Positions 27,453 to 40,317 of a stretch of 64,000 nucleotides of DNA are shown in pieces. A program made the position numbers and the translations under genes. The DNA lies in contig NZ_JACBGH010000010.1 of the NCBI RefSeq assembly GCF_013391695.1, positions 21,274 to 85,273 on the forward strand, given 5' to 3'. How positions within the stretch are numbered: the stretch's first letter is position 1; the number at the start of each line of letters is the position of its first letter. Under the pieces are notes generated by a model that had not been told where the DNA came from, made no database searches, and saw only the letters and a program-made list of their open reading frames with translations. This DNA comes from Thiomicrorhabdus cannonii (lineage in GTDB: Bacteria > Pseudomonadota > Gammaproteobacteria > Thiomicrospirales > Thiomicrospiraceae).

Positions 27453-28292
27453 ATGAGCTTACGAAATAAAATAGATTTTGCTGTTATTTTTAGTGTTAAA
27501 AATGCCAACCCTAATGGTGACCCGTTGAACGGTAATCGTCCGAGAACGGATTATGAAGGGTTTGGTGAAATTTCTGATGTGTGTTTAAAGCGTAAAATTC
27601 GAGATCGCCTGCAGGATGTGGGTGAGTCGATTTTTGTACAATCGGATGAAAAGAAAACCGATGGACTGCCAAGTTTAAAAGCGCGTGCGGAATCTGAAGA
27701 GTTTGGCTTGGGTAAAAATGCACTCAATGTAAAGAAAACTAAACCTGAAGAAACGGCTCAATTAGCGTGCCAAAAATGGTTTGATGTTAGAACATTTGGA
27801 CAATTGTTTGCGTTCAAAAGTGAAACTAAAGATGGCGTATCTATACCTATTCGCGGACCTGTTTCAATTCAATCGGCATTTAGCATTGAACCGGTGAGCA
27901 TTACGAGCACACAAATTACAAAAAGTGTTAGCGGTGAAGGAGATGGCTCTAAAAAAGGCTCTGATACGATGGGCATGAAACACCGTGTTGACAAAGCCGT
28001 GTATGTAACCTTTGGTGCCATGTCGCCACAACTAGCTGAACGCACAGCCTTTAGCGATGGTGATGCAGAAAAAATTAAAGCAACCCTTCCAAAGTTATTT
28101 GAAGGGGACGCATCTTCCGCGCGCCCTGAAGGAAGTATGGTTGTTGAAAAAGTCATTTGGTGGCAGCATAACTCGAAGGCGGGACAATATTCATCTGCCA
28201 AGGTGCATCGCACTTTGAATGTAAAACCTGATGGTAGCTATGAGTTACATAACTTGGATGGTTTAGTGCCTGAAGAAATTGACGGATTCTAA
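27453..28292 (+). CDS. cas7c: Type I-C backbone Cas7 (Csd2 family)
   Basis: Cascade backbone subunit that coats the crRNA spacer. The 279-residue product starts RNKIDFAVIFSVKNANPNGD, the hallmark Cas7 strand with NANPNGDP, followed by GNRPRTDYEGFGEISDVCLK. IPIRGPVSIQSAFSIEPVSI and the later MGMKHRVDKAVYVTFGAM are also typical of Csd2. The ATG at 27453 has GGAGGA upstream; an ATG at 27435 overlapping the cas8c stop is possible. Cas4 starts 2 bp after its stop, and the base composition changes at about this junction. Confidence 0.94.
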   Translation: MSLRNKIDFAVIFSVKNANPNGDPLNGNRPRTDYEGFGEISDVCLKRKIRDRLQDVGESIFVQSDEKKTDGLPSLKARAESEEFGLGKNALNVKKTKPEETAQLACQKWFDVRTFGQLFAFKSETKDGVSIPIRGPVSIQSAFSIEPVSITSTQITKSVSGEGDGSKKGSDTMGMKHRVDKAVYVTFGAMSPQLAERTAFSDGDAEKIKATLPKLFEGDASSARPEGSMVVEKVIWWQHNSKAGQYSSAKVHRTLNVKPDGSYELHNLDGLVPEEIDGF

Positions 28293-28294
28293 CC

Positions 28295-28933
28295 ATGCAA
28301 GACACCCGCTTGATTCCTTTGTCGGCATTACAGCATTATGCTTTTTGTCCGCGGCAGTGTGCGCTTATTCATAATGAACAGGTCTGGTCGGAAAACTTTC
28401 TGACGGCGCAAGGTCAGCAATTGCATCAGCGGGTGGATCATGGGCTACCTGAATCCCGTAAAGGGATTCGTTATGAACGCGGGGTCGAAGTGTCCGCTCC
28501 GTCACTTGGCTTAACTGGAAAGCTGGATTTGGTGGAGGTAGATATCGCCACTGGAGTCTGTTTTCCAGTTGAATATAAGCGCGGAAAACCTAAACAAGAT
28601 CATATCGATTTGATTCAGCTTTGTGCTCAGGCGTTATGTTTGGAGGAGATGCTGGGCTTGAATGTTTCACATGGAGCAATTTGGTATTGGCAAACACGTC
28701 ATCGTCACCAAGTTGAAATCTCCGAGACGCTTCGAGAGGAAACCTTATCTATTATCGAGGCAACTCGAAACCTGCTCAATTCAGGAAAAACCCCAAAAGC
28801 TAAATACGAAAAGAAGTGCGATGCTTGCTCATTGTATGAGTTGTGCAATCCCAAGCTGACGTTTCGGGATAAAAGCCGCTCTTATGTGCAGGCGATTTAT
28901 CAGGAGAGATCGTTTGAAGAAACTGAAAAATAG
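28295..28933 (+). CDS. cas4: CRISPR adaptation nuclease Cas4 (type I-C)
   Basis: A RecB-like, iron-sulfur nuclease that helps trim prespacers and select the PAM. The 212 residues include the four cluster cysteines: C18 and C22 in FCPRQC, and C175, C178 and C184 around KKCDACSLYELC (five candidate residues, four expected to bind). The nuclease core shows GLTGKLDLVEVD and PVEYKRGKPK, with QLCAQALCLEEM as the QxxxY-type helix. It overlaps the likely cas1 start by 20 bp. Confidence 0.94.
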   Translation: MQDTRLIPLSALQHYAFCPRQCALIHNEQVWSENFLTAQGQQLHQRVDHGLPESRKGIRYERGVEVSAPSLGLTGKLDLVEVDIATGVCFPVEYKRGKPKQDHIDLIQLCAQALCLEEMLGLNVSHGAIWYWQTRHRHQVEISETLREETLSIIEATRNLLNSGKTPKAKYEKKCDACSLYELCNPKLTFRDKSRSYVQAIYQERSFEETEK

Positions 28934-29933
28934 CCTGTACATCACTCGCCAAGGAGCCTACCTGCATAAAGAACGCGAAACGTTGGTGATTGAGGTTGAA
29001 CATGAAAAGGCGATGCAGGTGCCGATTCATGCCATTCAAGCGATCTATTGTTTCGGTAATGTGATGGTCTCGCCGTTTTTGATTGGTTTTTGCGGCGAAA
29101 ACGGCGTGCATTTGGCCTTTTTTACCGAATATGGCCGTTTTCTTGGGCGTATGCAAGGAAAGCAAACCGGCAATGTGCTGTTGCGTAAAGCGCAATACAA
29201 CGTGGCGGAGTCTTCTCCCGAAAAAATTGCCCGCAATATCATCGCCGCCAAAATCAGCAACTCCCGTTCTGTGTTGTATCGTCATTTACGCAATCATGGC
29301 GAAAATCCATCGGTTAAACAGGCAATCACGCAAATTTCGTCAGCATTGAATCGGCTGCAACGGGCTGAAAATTTGGATTTGATTCGCGGCATAGAGGGCG
29401 AAGCGGCGGCCTTCTATTTTGGAGTGTTTAATGAGCTGATTTTGCCGGCCGTTGAGGCGGATTTTGCATTTTCCACCCGTTCGCGCCGTCCTCCTCTAGA
29501 TCGAACTAACGCCTTGTTATCGTTTATTTACAGCATTGTTGGCAATGATATTTCGGCGGCATTACAAGGGGTAGGGCTTGATCCGCAAGTGGGTTTTTTG
29601 CATTTGGACAGGCCGGGTAGGGATAGCTTGGCGCAAGATGTTTTGGAAGAGTTTCGTGCCTGGTATGCCGACCGTTTAGTGCTGAGTTTAATCAATCGTA
29701 AACAGATTAAAGCCAATGATTTTGTGATTGAAGCGAGTGGGGCGGTCAAACTAAAAGACGATGTGCGTAAAACCGTTTTGGTTGCATTGCAAAATCGAAA
29801 ACAGGAAACCGTAATGCATCCTTATTTGAATGAAGAGGTTCCAATTGGTCTCTTGCCGCATGTTCAAGCGATGTTGCTTGCACGCCACTTGCGCGGTGAT
29901 TTGGCCGAATATCCGCCGTTTGTACCGCGTTAG
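28914..29933 (+). CDS. cas1: CRISPR integrase Cas1 (type I-C)
   Basis: Metal-dependent integrase that inserts spacers at the leader end together with Cas2. I place the start at a TTG at 28914 because AGGAGAG lies five bases before it and the product then begins LKKLKNSLYITRQGAYLHKE, giving 339 residues, normal for I-C. The frame is open back to an ATG at 28884. Catalytic-region signatures are GIEGEAAAFYFGVF (with the Glu), FTRSRRPPLDRTNALLSFIY-like sequence (here FSTRSRRPPLDRTNALLSF), GLDPQVGFLHLDRPGR, and EFRAWYADRLVL. Confidence 0.95.
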   Translation: MKKLKNSLYITRQGAYLHKERETLVIEVEHEKAMQVPIHAIQAIYCFGNVMVSPFLIGFCGENGVHLAFFTEYGRFLGRMQGKQTGNVLLRKAQYNVAESSPEKIARNIIAAKISNSRSVLYRHLRNHGENPSVKQAITQISSALNRLQRAENLDLIRGIEGEAAAFYFGVFNELILPAVEADFAFSTRSRRPPLDRTNALLSFIYSIVGNDISAALQGVGLDPQVGFLHLDRPGRDSLAQDVLEEFRAWYADRLVLSLINRKQIKANDFVIEASGAVKLKDDVRKTVLVALQNRKQETVMHPYLNEEVPIGLLPHVQAMLLARHLRGDLAEYPPFVPR

Positions 29934-29945
29934 GAGTGGTAAGTT

Positions 29946-30239
29946 ATGATGGTATTAATCACGTATGACGTTTCATTTGACGATCCGGGTGGGCAGCGCC
30001 GCTTGCGACACATCTCCAAAGCCTGTCTCGATCACGGAGTCAGGGTGCAGTATTCCGTTTTTGAATGCGAAATTGAGCCCGATCAATGGGTGCGGTTAAA
30101 AGCAAAATTATTAGAAATTTATAACGCAGAGACCGATAGCTTGCGTTTTTATATGCTTGGAGCGCGTTGGCGTGGCAAGGTTGAGCATTTTGGGGCTAAA
30201 AAGACTTTGGATGTTTTTAAAGACACGTTGATTTTATAA
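29946..30239 (+). CDS. cas2: CRISPR adaptation protein Cas2 (type I-C)
   Basis: A 97-residue ferredoxin-like dimer that scaffolds the Cas1 integration complex. VLITYDVSFDDPGGQRRLRH contains the conserved YDV Asp, and the sequence continues HGVRVQYSVFECEIEPDQW and LRFYMLGARWRGKVEHFG. It follows cas1 by 12 bp and ends the cas operon. A six-base inverted repeat begins two bases after its stop and marks the promoter region of the toxin-antitoxin remnant. Confidence 0.95.
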   Translation: MMVLITYDVSFDDPGGQRRLRHISKACLDHGVRVQYSVFECEIEPDQWVRLKAKLLEIYNAETDSLRFYMLGARWRGKVEHFGAKKTLDVFKDTLIL

Positions 30240-30240
30240 G

Positions 30241-30258
30241 GTTATCTTTTGTGATAAC
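30241..30258. promoter_or_regulatory. Inverted repeat, probable HigA-type operator
   Basis: GTTATC-TTTTGT-GATAAC, perfect six-base arms, 19 bp ahead of the toxin ATG. Xre-type antitoxins usually bind such sites to control their own operon. This assignment comes from position and symmetry only. Confidence 0.5.
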
Positions 30259-30276
30259 ATTGTTTCGGAGCTAAAC

Positions 30277-30621
30277 ATGGCAAACGAATGGAAAGTAATT
30301 CTATACCCGGGGGTTGAAAAAGCGATTTTGAGCATGCCTGACAAGCTGCAGTCTCGTGTGCTATAAACTATAGATCTTGTTGCAGAAAAAGGTACATCGC
30401 TCGATGAACCTCAGTCAAAGGCTCTAGGTAAGGGGGTGTTTGAGTTGCGTGCCAAGTCTGCAGAGGGTATTGCGCGAAGTTTGTATTGCTTTCAGAGAGG
30501 CAAGCATATTTATGTTTTGCATGCTTTTGTTAAGAAAACACAAAAATTACCCAAGCAAGAGTTGGAATTGGCTCTTAAACGAAAAAAGGAAATAGAAAAT
30601 GCAGATGATGACATTAGATGA
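30277..30621 (+). pseudogene. HigB/Gp49-like toxin gene with in-frame stop
   Basis: The frame begins MANEWKVILYPGVEKAILSM and should encode a RelE-superfamily toxin of about 113 residues (mRNA interferase). The TAA at 30364-30366 interrupts it after 29 codons. Beyond the stop the same frame continues with the family's core: TIDLVAEKG, GVFELRAKSAEGIARSLYCF, HIYVLHAFVKKTQKLP, and ELELALKRKKEIE. No frameshift is needed. A single CAA-to-TAA change would explain it. The downstream antitoxin is intact and overlaps the toxin's 3' end by 23 bp. Confidence 0.85.
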
Positions 30622-30880
30622 GTTAAAAAAAGAAGCGTTTAAAAATCCGAATGTTAAAAAAGAGTACGATGCGCTTGAGGAAGAGTTTAAATTGATCGAA
30701 GCCTTGGTCGATATGCGTCAAAAAGCTGGTTTAACGCAAGAAGAAATTGCGCAAAAAATGGGCACTCAAAAAAGCAATATCAGTCGCTTAGAATCTGGAA
30801 CTGGCAATCCGGGTTGGAAAACCCTTCAGAATTATGCCCATGCGTGTGGATTTAAAATTCAGCTGCAATACACCCAATAA
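30599..30880 (+). CDS. Xre-family antitoxin (HigA-like)
   Basis: A 93-residue protein with an N-terminal helical arm (FKNPNVKKEYDALEEEFKLI) and a helix-turn-helix (MRQKAGLTQEEIAQKMGTQK then SNISRLESGTGNPGWKTLQN). Several in-frame ATGs (30599, 30605 and 30608) make the first residues uncertain. The toxin-first order is that of HigBA. With the toxin broken, this gene survives alone between cas2 and the CRISPR leader, where it may act only as a repressor. Confidence 0.85.
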   Translation: MQMMTLDELKKEAFKNPNVKKEYDALEEEFKLIEALVDMRQKAGLTQEEIAQKMGTQKSNISRLESGTGNPGWKTLQNYAHACGFKIQLQYTQ

Positions 30881-31073
30881 GTCTTTTCCGTCTATCGCTA
30901 ACCTAGAGTGCTCTTTAAAAACTCGGAACTTTAGCGATAAGGCGCAAATTGCCTGTCCTTCAAACCTTAAGTCTCTTCTTCAAGCAAGGTTTGCTAAAAT
31001 GTATAAGCTTATTTTCAAGGTTAGCGAATTCCCGCCTAAATCCATTCGATTTGCTGGGCTTGAAAGATAAGCG
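30881..31073 (+). promoter_or_regulatory. CRISPR leader
   Basis: 193 bp of non-coding, AT-rich DNA between the antitoxin stop and the first repeat. The array is read from this side, since the repeat ends in ATTGAAAC in this orientation. The repeat-proximal end reads GCTGGGCTTGAAAGATAAGC. CTATCGCTAAC near 30893 and TTTAGCGATAAGG near 30931 give a partial inverted pair. Confidence 0.75.
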
Positions 31074-35653
<4,580 letters not shown>

Positions 35654-35715
35654 GGCATTTGGGTGAGTACTAGAGTCTCCTGGTGGCGTCATCGCGAAGG
35701 ATGTCGTTGCCGCTG

Positions 35716-36283
35716 TTAGCGTTTTGCAAAAACCGTCCAACTCGGCAAGACTTTGTTGGTAACGCTGCGAAGGTTTCGACGACCTGGCCTTATATGTTGA
35801 GTTTTTTGATCGTCGTTTTCGGTATCGTAATGCGCACGTTTATAGACGTTTTGGTCGCGGTCGATAATCGGCACGATTAGCATGGATTCCGGTTTTTTGG
35901 TCGAACGCCTTGGTGTCGCTGAAATCGAGGCGCGGTATTTCGTAAACATTGTGGATGTTGATGGGGTGTTTGTTGAGCGCGCAGAGCACGGCTGTCATGC
36001 GGATATTGGGCACACCGTCCTCGAGATAGAGTGGCAGACTGATCCCATTCGATCAGATTGCCGCTGCCAACCATCTTGATGCCTAGCGAATGATTGATAA
36101 TCACCCTGAACTCAAGTTCTTGTGCTGGTAAAGGGTGCTGGCATCGGCCTGAGAAAAAGCGATGGCTTGCTCAAGAATCTGTTTCAGCAGGTGTTCAATC
36201 CGGGATTCCGAGGTGATCGATTGGGCGATCGACAGCAAGATACGCAGCTGATCGTTCGAATGGCCTCCAAGGCCAGTCGGATG
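35716..36283 (-). pseudogene. Decayed GAF-domain gene
   Basis: The minus strand encodes a GAF domain broken across three frames. Directly after the stop of the MBL gene, and in its frame, comes NDQLRILLSIAQSITSESRI and HLLKQILEQAIAFSQADAST up to about 36120. A frame change leads to LEFRVIINHSLGIKMVGSGN. Another near 36045 leads to LPLYLEDGVPNIRMTAVLCA and HPINIHNVYEIPRLDFSDTK. A third near 35885 leads to SMLIVPIIDRDQNVY. These pieces in order match a GAF sensor. The MBL gene and this domain may once have formed one protein, split by the TAA at 36284. The remaining bases from 35654 to 35715 show no gene. Confidence 0.75.
35782..35806 (+). repeat. 25-bp direct repeat, left copy (dispersed-repeat variant)
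   Basis: ACCTGGCCTTATATGTTGAG followed by five T. It equals the dispersed repeat ACCYGGCCT-GTTGAG-TTTTT with TATAT inserted in the middle. An identical copy lies at 37178-37202. Confidence 0.85.
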
Positions 36284-37081
36284 TTACAAAGGTGTGACCT
36301 GCGGGGTGGCGCGGAAAACATCGAGCTGGTCGCCGCGTTGCAATATGCGGCTGATCAATGGACGAATCTGGCGGCGGTTGAGTTCGTCGAGAATGGTTTC
36401 CTGATAGGCCGGTTTCAAATGGTAAGGATAGATTGCCAGCGGGCGGTTGAGCTGCTTAAGGAGTTTCTCCAGCAGCTTCGGGGTCATGTGACGGCTCTGT
36501 TCGGCCAATTTCTCGAGGCTGGACGGAAACGAGGTCTCGACAATCAGGCTGCGAATGCGGTCATCTGCATTGATGCGTTCGGCCAGCTGCGGTGTGTAGT
36601 AGGTGTCCCCCGTCAGCAGGCAGCCGAAGCCATCGCAAAGAATGATATAGCCGCAGGCGGCTACTCCGTGTTCGGCGGCGATGGGCGTAATTTCATAGCC
36701 ATACAGAAAGATGCTCTGTTCCAGCTTGATTTCAACAAATTCGAGCATCGGTTTGCCGCAGACTGCGTGATGGATGGCATGGAAAGCCGGCCAGATGACA
36801 TCGTTGAAAATATGACGTTTGAGGCTGTCGATGACCTCGGCCAGTGCGTAGACTTTGAGCGGTTGGCGGCGGCTGTCGAAATGGGTTTCTACCAGAAACG
36901 GCAGATCGCGCAAATGATCAAAGTGGGCGTGGGTCAGGAAAACGTGTTCAATGCGGGTGCTGGCTTGACCCAACTCCTGCATGACATGACCGGCATCAAT
37001 AAGGATGGCGTCGCCGAGCAGGAAGGCAGTGCATTCGTGGCCTTTATCCAAACTGCCGGCGGCGCCCAGTACTGTGATCAT
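36284..37081 (-). CDS. MBL-fold hydrolase, class II cyclic-nucleotide phosphodiesterase-like
   Basis: A 265-residue metallo-beta-lactamase-fold protein with intact metal ligands: THAHFDHL near 63-70, AAEHGVAACGYIIL, and LLTGDTYYTPQL. The arrangement and the N-terminal MITVLGAAGSLDKGHECTAF resemble class II cyclic-nucleotide phosphodiesterases (PdeA/CpdP type). Cyclic AMP or GMP hydrolysis is thus possible but not shown. The ATG at 37081 has GAGGAAAA upstream, and longer frames lack a ribosome site. The stop abuts a decayed GAF domain in the same frame, suggesting the gene is the surviving front half of a larger signalling protein. It lies between two copies of a 25-bp direct repeat. Confidence 0.8.
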   Translation of the reverse strand: MITVLGAAGSLDKGHECTAFLLGDAILIDAGHVMQELGQASTRIEHVFLTHAHFDHLRDLPFLVETHFDSRRQPLKVYALAEVIDSLKRHIFNDVIWPAFHAIHHAVCGKPMLEFVEIKLEQSIFLYGYEITPIAAEHGVAACGYIILCDGFGCLLTGDTYYTPQLAERINADDRIRSLIVETSFPSSLEKLAEQSRHMTPKLLEKLLKQLNRPLAIYPYHLKPAYQETILDELNRRQIRPLISRILQRGDQLDVFRATPQVTPL

Positions 37082-37177
37082 TGGTTTTCCTCGATTGAAA
37101 GCATGGCCTTCAATATAGAGAGTCGTGGCTTTAAAGTAAAGCAACCTCTAAACCCGCCTGTGTAAAAGTTGCAGCAT

Positions 37178-37202
37178 ACCTGGCCTTATATGTTGAGTTT
37201 TT
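37178..37202 (+). repeat. 25-bp direct repeat, right copy (dispersed-repeat variant)
   Basis: Identical over 25 bases to 35782-35806 and in the same orientation, 1,396 bp away. It reaches into the stop codon of the RND gene. Confidence 0.85.
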
Positions 37203-40200
37203 ACAACGCCTGATTTTTGTCCTGCAACGCTCTTTCCAGTTGATGGGTGCTGGCCAGCGGCGAGCCGCTGCGTTTGGCGATGAGCGCGTAGGCGGCGGGG
37301 ATGATGAAGAGGCTCAGCAGGGTCGAGAAGGCCACGCCCCAGAAAAGCACGATGCCGAGCACATAGCGGGTTTCGGAGCCGGCGCCGCTGGAGAAAATCA
37401 GCGGAATCATGCCGACGATGGTGGTGATAGCGGTCATCAGAATCGGTCGCAGGCGCAGTTGCGTAGCGCTGACCAGTGCGCGGTACAGCGGCAGGCCGCG
37501 GTCGCGCAGCTGGTTGGTGAATTCCACAATCAGAATGCCGTTTTTGGTGGCCAGTCCGAGCAGCAGTACCAGCGCAATCTGGCTGTAAATATTGAGGCTC
37601 ATGCCGTAACCCAGCAGCGCGAACAGGCCGCCTGCCAGTGCCAGCGGTACGGTCAGCAGAATGACCAATGGATGGATAAAGCTCTCGAACTGCGCGGCCA
37701 GCACCAGAAAGATGACGACCACACCAAATAAAAACACGAAATAGAAGGAGCTGGAGGCGGTCTGGAAATCACGCGATTGGCCTTTGTAGTCCACATTGGC
37801 TTCCGGCGGCAGGGTTTTGCGGGTCAGGGCATTGAGGTAGTCGAGCGCCTCGCCCAGCGCCAGCCCGTCTTTGAGGTTGGCTTCGAGCGTAATGGAGCGC
37901 ACGCGGTTGTAGCGGTTGAGACTGGAGGCGACGCCGGAGGTGGAGAGTGTGGTGATGGCCGATAGCGGCACCATCTCGCCGGTGAGTTCGGAGCGCAGGT
38001 AAATCTGCTCCAGATCCTGCGGCGACTGGAACCATTCATGTTCGGCCTTGAGGTAGATGTCGTACTCCTCGCCTTGATGCATAAAGGTGGTGGCGCGGAT
38101 ACTCCCCAGCAGAATCTGCAGGGTTTCCACCACGTCCTGATGCGTCAGGCCGAGCGCTTCGGCTTTTTCGTAATCCACCTGCAGGCGCAGTTGCGGCTTG
38201 TTGGGTTCGTAATCCCAGTCGATGCCGGTCAGACCGGGGTTGGATTCGCTGATGGCCTGATCCATCAGGGTTTTCCATTCGGCAAGCTTCTCGTAACTTG
38301 GCCCGCCGATGACAAACTGCACCGGTTTCTGGATGCGCCCGCCGATGGGCGAGCGCATAATCGGGGTGGCTTTAACGCCGGTGAGGTCGGCGAGTTTTTT
38401 GCGCACCTCCTCCATAATGACATAGGCGTTGCGGCGTTTTGACCAGTCTTCGAGCACTACGATGATAAAACCGCTGTTAAAGATTTCGCTGTTGCCGAAC
38501 GAACGCGGGCTGCGCACCAGTAGGCGTTTGGCCTCGCCGGTTTCCACCAGCGGCATCAGGCGGTTTTCAATCTCGTTGATGTAGCTTTGCATATATTCAA
38601 ACGTGGCGCCTTCCGGCCCTTTGATGGATACAAAGAACACCCCCCGGTCTTCTTTGGGCACATATTCCTGCGGGATTTGCGGTGCGTAATAGGCGCTGGC
38701 ACCGATTACCGCGAGCAGCGCCAATAACGCCAGCCACGGATGGCGCAGGTTCATAATCAAGATTTTCTTGAAACGGTGCTTGCGGGGTTTAAGGGTGGCG
38801 GCATGCGCGGCATTGCCTCCGGCCGATTGCGTGGGTCGGTTTTGCAGCAGTTTGGAGGCCAACGCAGGCGACAGCGTCAGCGCCACCCAACTGGAGAACA
38901 GCACCGCCACGGCCAGTGTGACCGCAAACTCCGAGAAAAGCCGCCCCAACTGCCCTTCCAGAAAGCCGATAGGCAGAAACACCGCCACCAACACCAGGGT
39001 GGTGGCCACCACCGCAAAACCGACCTGGCGCGTGCCCAAAAAGGCGGCGGCAATGGGCTTGTAGCCCATATCCAGATGACGCTGGGTGTTTTCCAACACC
39101 ACGATGGCGTCGTCCACCACCAGACCGATGGCGAGCACCAGTGCCAACAGGGTGAGCAGGTTAATGGAAAAGTCCATAGCCCAAAGCACGCCAAAGGTGG
39201 CAATCAGCGATACCGGCAGGGTAACCATCGGCACCATCGCGGCGCGCCAGTTTTTAAGGAAAACGAGCATGACCAGCGCCACCAGACCGAGCGCGATGAA
39301 CAGGGTGTTGTACACCTCGTTGACGGCCTGCTGCACAAACACCGAGGAGTCGTAACTCGGTGCCAGTTTAAGGCCTTCGGGCAGGGTGGCATTAACCTGC
39401 TGCATGCGTTCGCGCGCCAGTTCGGCCACGGTGAGCGTGTTGGCGTTGGATTGTTTGACAATGCCGATGCCCACCATCGGTTGGCCGTTGCCCCGGAACA
39501 GGCGGCGGCGTTCGATCGCACCCAGTTCGACTCTGGCGATGTCTTTGAGTTTGGCCTGACCGATCTGACGATCCTGTTTGATGATCAGATTCTGAAAGTC
39601 TTCAACCGTCGATAGCGGACGATCGGCTTGCAGCGTATAGAGAATCTGCTGGCCTTGCAGACTGCCTACCGGCAGTTCGATATTGGCCTGACGCAGGCGT
39701 GCTTCCACATCCTGCGCATTGATGCCGTAGAGCGCCATCTGCTTGGGGTCGAGCCAGATGCGCAATGCATACGACTGGCCGCCGCCGACGCGCACCCGCG
39801 CCACGCCGTCGAGTGTGGCGAAACGGTCTACCAGATAGCGTTCGGCGTAGTCGGTGAGTTCGGTGACCGTCATCTGGTCGCTGTTGAGGTTGAACCACAT
39901 GATCGGGCTGTCGTCGCCGTCCACCTTCTCGACTTCGGGCGGCGAGGCTTGTTCGGGCAGGTTGTCGCTGACGCGGGAGACGCGGTCGCGGATGTCGTTG
40001 GCGGCGGCGTCAATATCGCGTTCGATGGAAAATTCCACCTTGATCTGCGATTTGCCGTCGCTCGAACTGGATTCGATAAAGCGGATGCCGGAGATGCCGG
40101 AGATGCGGTTTTCGATGAGTTTGGTGATGCGCGACTCCACCACGGCAGCCGAGGCGCCGAGGTATTCGGTGTCGATGGTGACGATGGGCGCGTCCACATT

Positions 40201-40314
40201 GGGGTATTCGCGCAGGCTCATGCGGTCGAACGCCATCAGGCCGAAAGCGAGCAGCAGCAGCGAGGCGACGGTGGCCAGCACCGGCCGTTTGACCGAGGTA
40301 TCGGATAACCACAT
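37201..40314 (-). CDS. RND multidrug efflux permease (HAE1/AcrB type)
   Basis: Proton-driven inner-membrane pump, 1,037 residues, twelve membrane helices and two large periplasmic domains. It starts SDTSVKRPVLATVASLLLLA. The proton-relay aspartates lie in LAIGLVVDDAIVVLEN, and the motif region REYPNVDAPIVTIDTEYLGA is typical. The second half repeats the fold (FLVLAAQFESFIHPLVILLT, then GLATKNGILIVEF). It is 3 bp downstream of its periplasmic adaptor. No outer-membrane factor or regulator is adjacent, so TolC from elsewhere is implied. Substrates are not predictable. Confidence 0.94.
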   Translation of the reverse strand: MWLSDTSVKRPVLATVASLLLLAFGLMAFDRMSLREYPNVDAPIVTIDTEYLGASAAVVESRITKLIENRISGISGIRFIESSSSDGKSQIKVEFSIERDIDAAANDIRDRVSRVSDNLPEQASPPEVEKVDGDDSPIMWFNLNSDQMTVTELTDYAERYLVDRFATLDGVARVRVGGGQSYALRIWLDPKQMALYGINAQDVEARLRQANIELPVGSLQGQQILYTLQADRPLSTVEDFQNLIIKQDRQIGQAKLKDIARVELGAIERRRLFRGNGQPMVGIGIVKQSNANTLTVAELARERMQQVNATLPEGLKLAPSYDSSVFVQQAVNEVYNTLFIALGLVALVMLVFLKNWRAAMVPMVTLPVSLIATFGVLWAMDFSINLLTLLALVLAIGLVVDDAIVVLENTQRHLDMGYKPIAAAFLGTRQVGFAVVATTLVLVAVFLPIGFLEGQLGRLFSEFAVTLAVAVLFSSWVALTLSPALASKLLQNRPTQSAGGNAAHAATLKPRKHRFKKILIMNLRHPWLALLALLAVIGASAYYAPQIPQEYVPKEDRGVFFVSIKGPEGATFEYMQSYINEIENRLMPLVETGEAKRLLVRSPRSFGNSEIFNSGFIIVVLEDWSKRRNAYVIMEEVRKKLADLTGVKATPIMRSPIGGRIQKPVQFVIGGPSYEKLAEWKTLMDQAISESNPGLTGIDWDYEPNKPQLRLQVDYEKAEALGLTHQDVVETLQILLGSIRATTFMHQGEEYDIYLKAEHEWFQSPQDLEQIYLRSELTGEMVPLSAITTLSTSGVASSLNRYNRVRSITLEANLKDGLALGEALDYLNALTRKTLPPEANVDYKGQSRDFQTASSSFYFVFLFGVVVIFLVLAAQFESFIHPLVILLTVPLALAGGLFALLGYGMSLNIYSQIALVLLLGLATKNGILIVEFTNQLRDRGLPLYRALVSATQLRLRPILMTAITTIVGMIPLIFSSGAGSETRYVLGIVLFWGVAFSTLLSLFIIPAAYALIAKRSGSPLASTHQLERALQDKNQAL

Positions 40315-40317
40315 GGC

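Noticed and set aside
29609..29624. GGACAGGCCGGGTAGG in cas1 resembling the dispersed repeat
   Set aside because: It encodes the conserved Cas1 LDRPGR segment and lacks the CTCAA half, so the similarity is coincidental.
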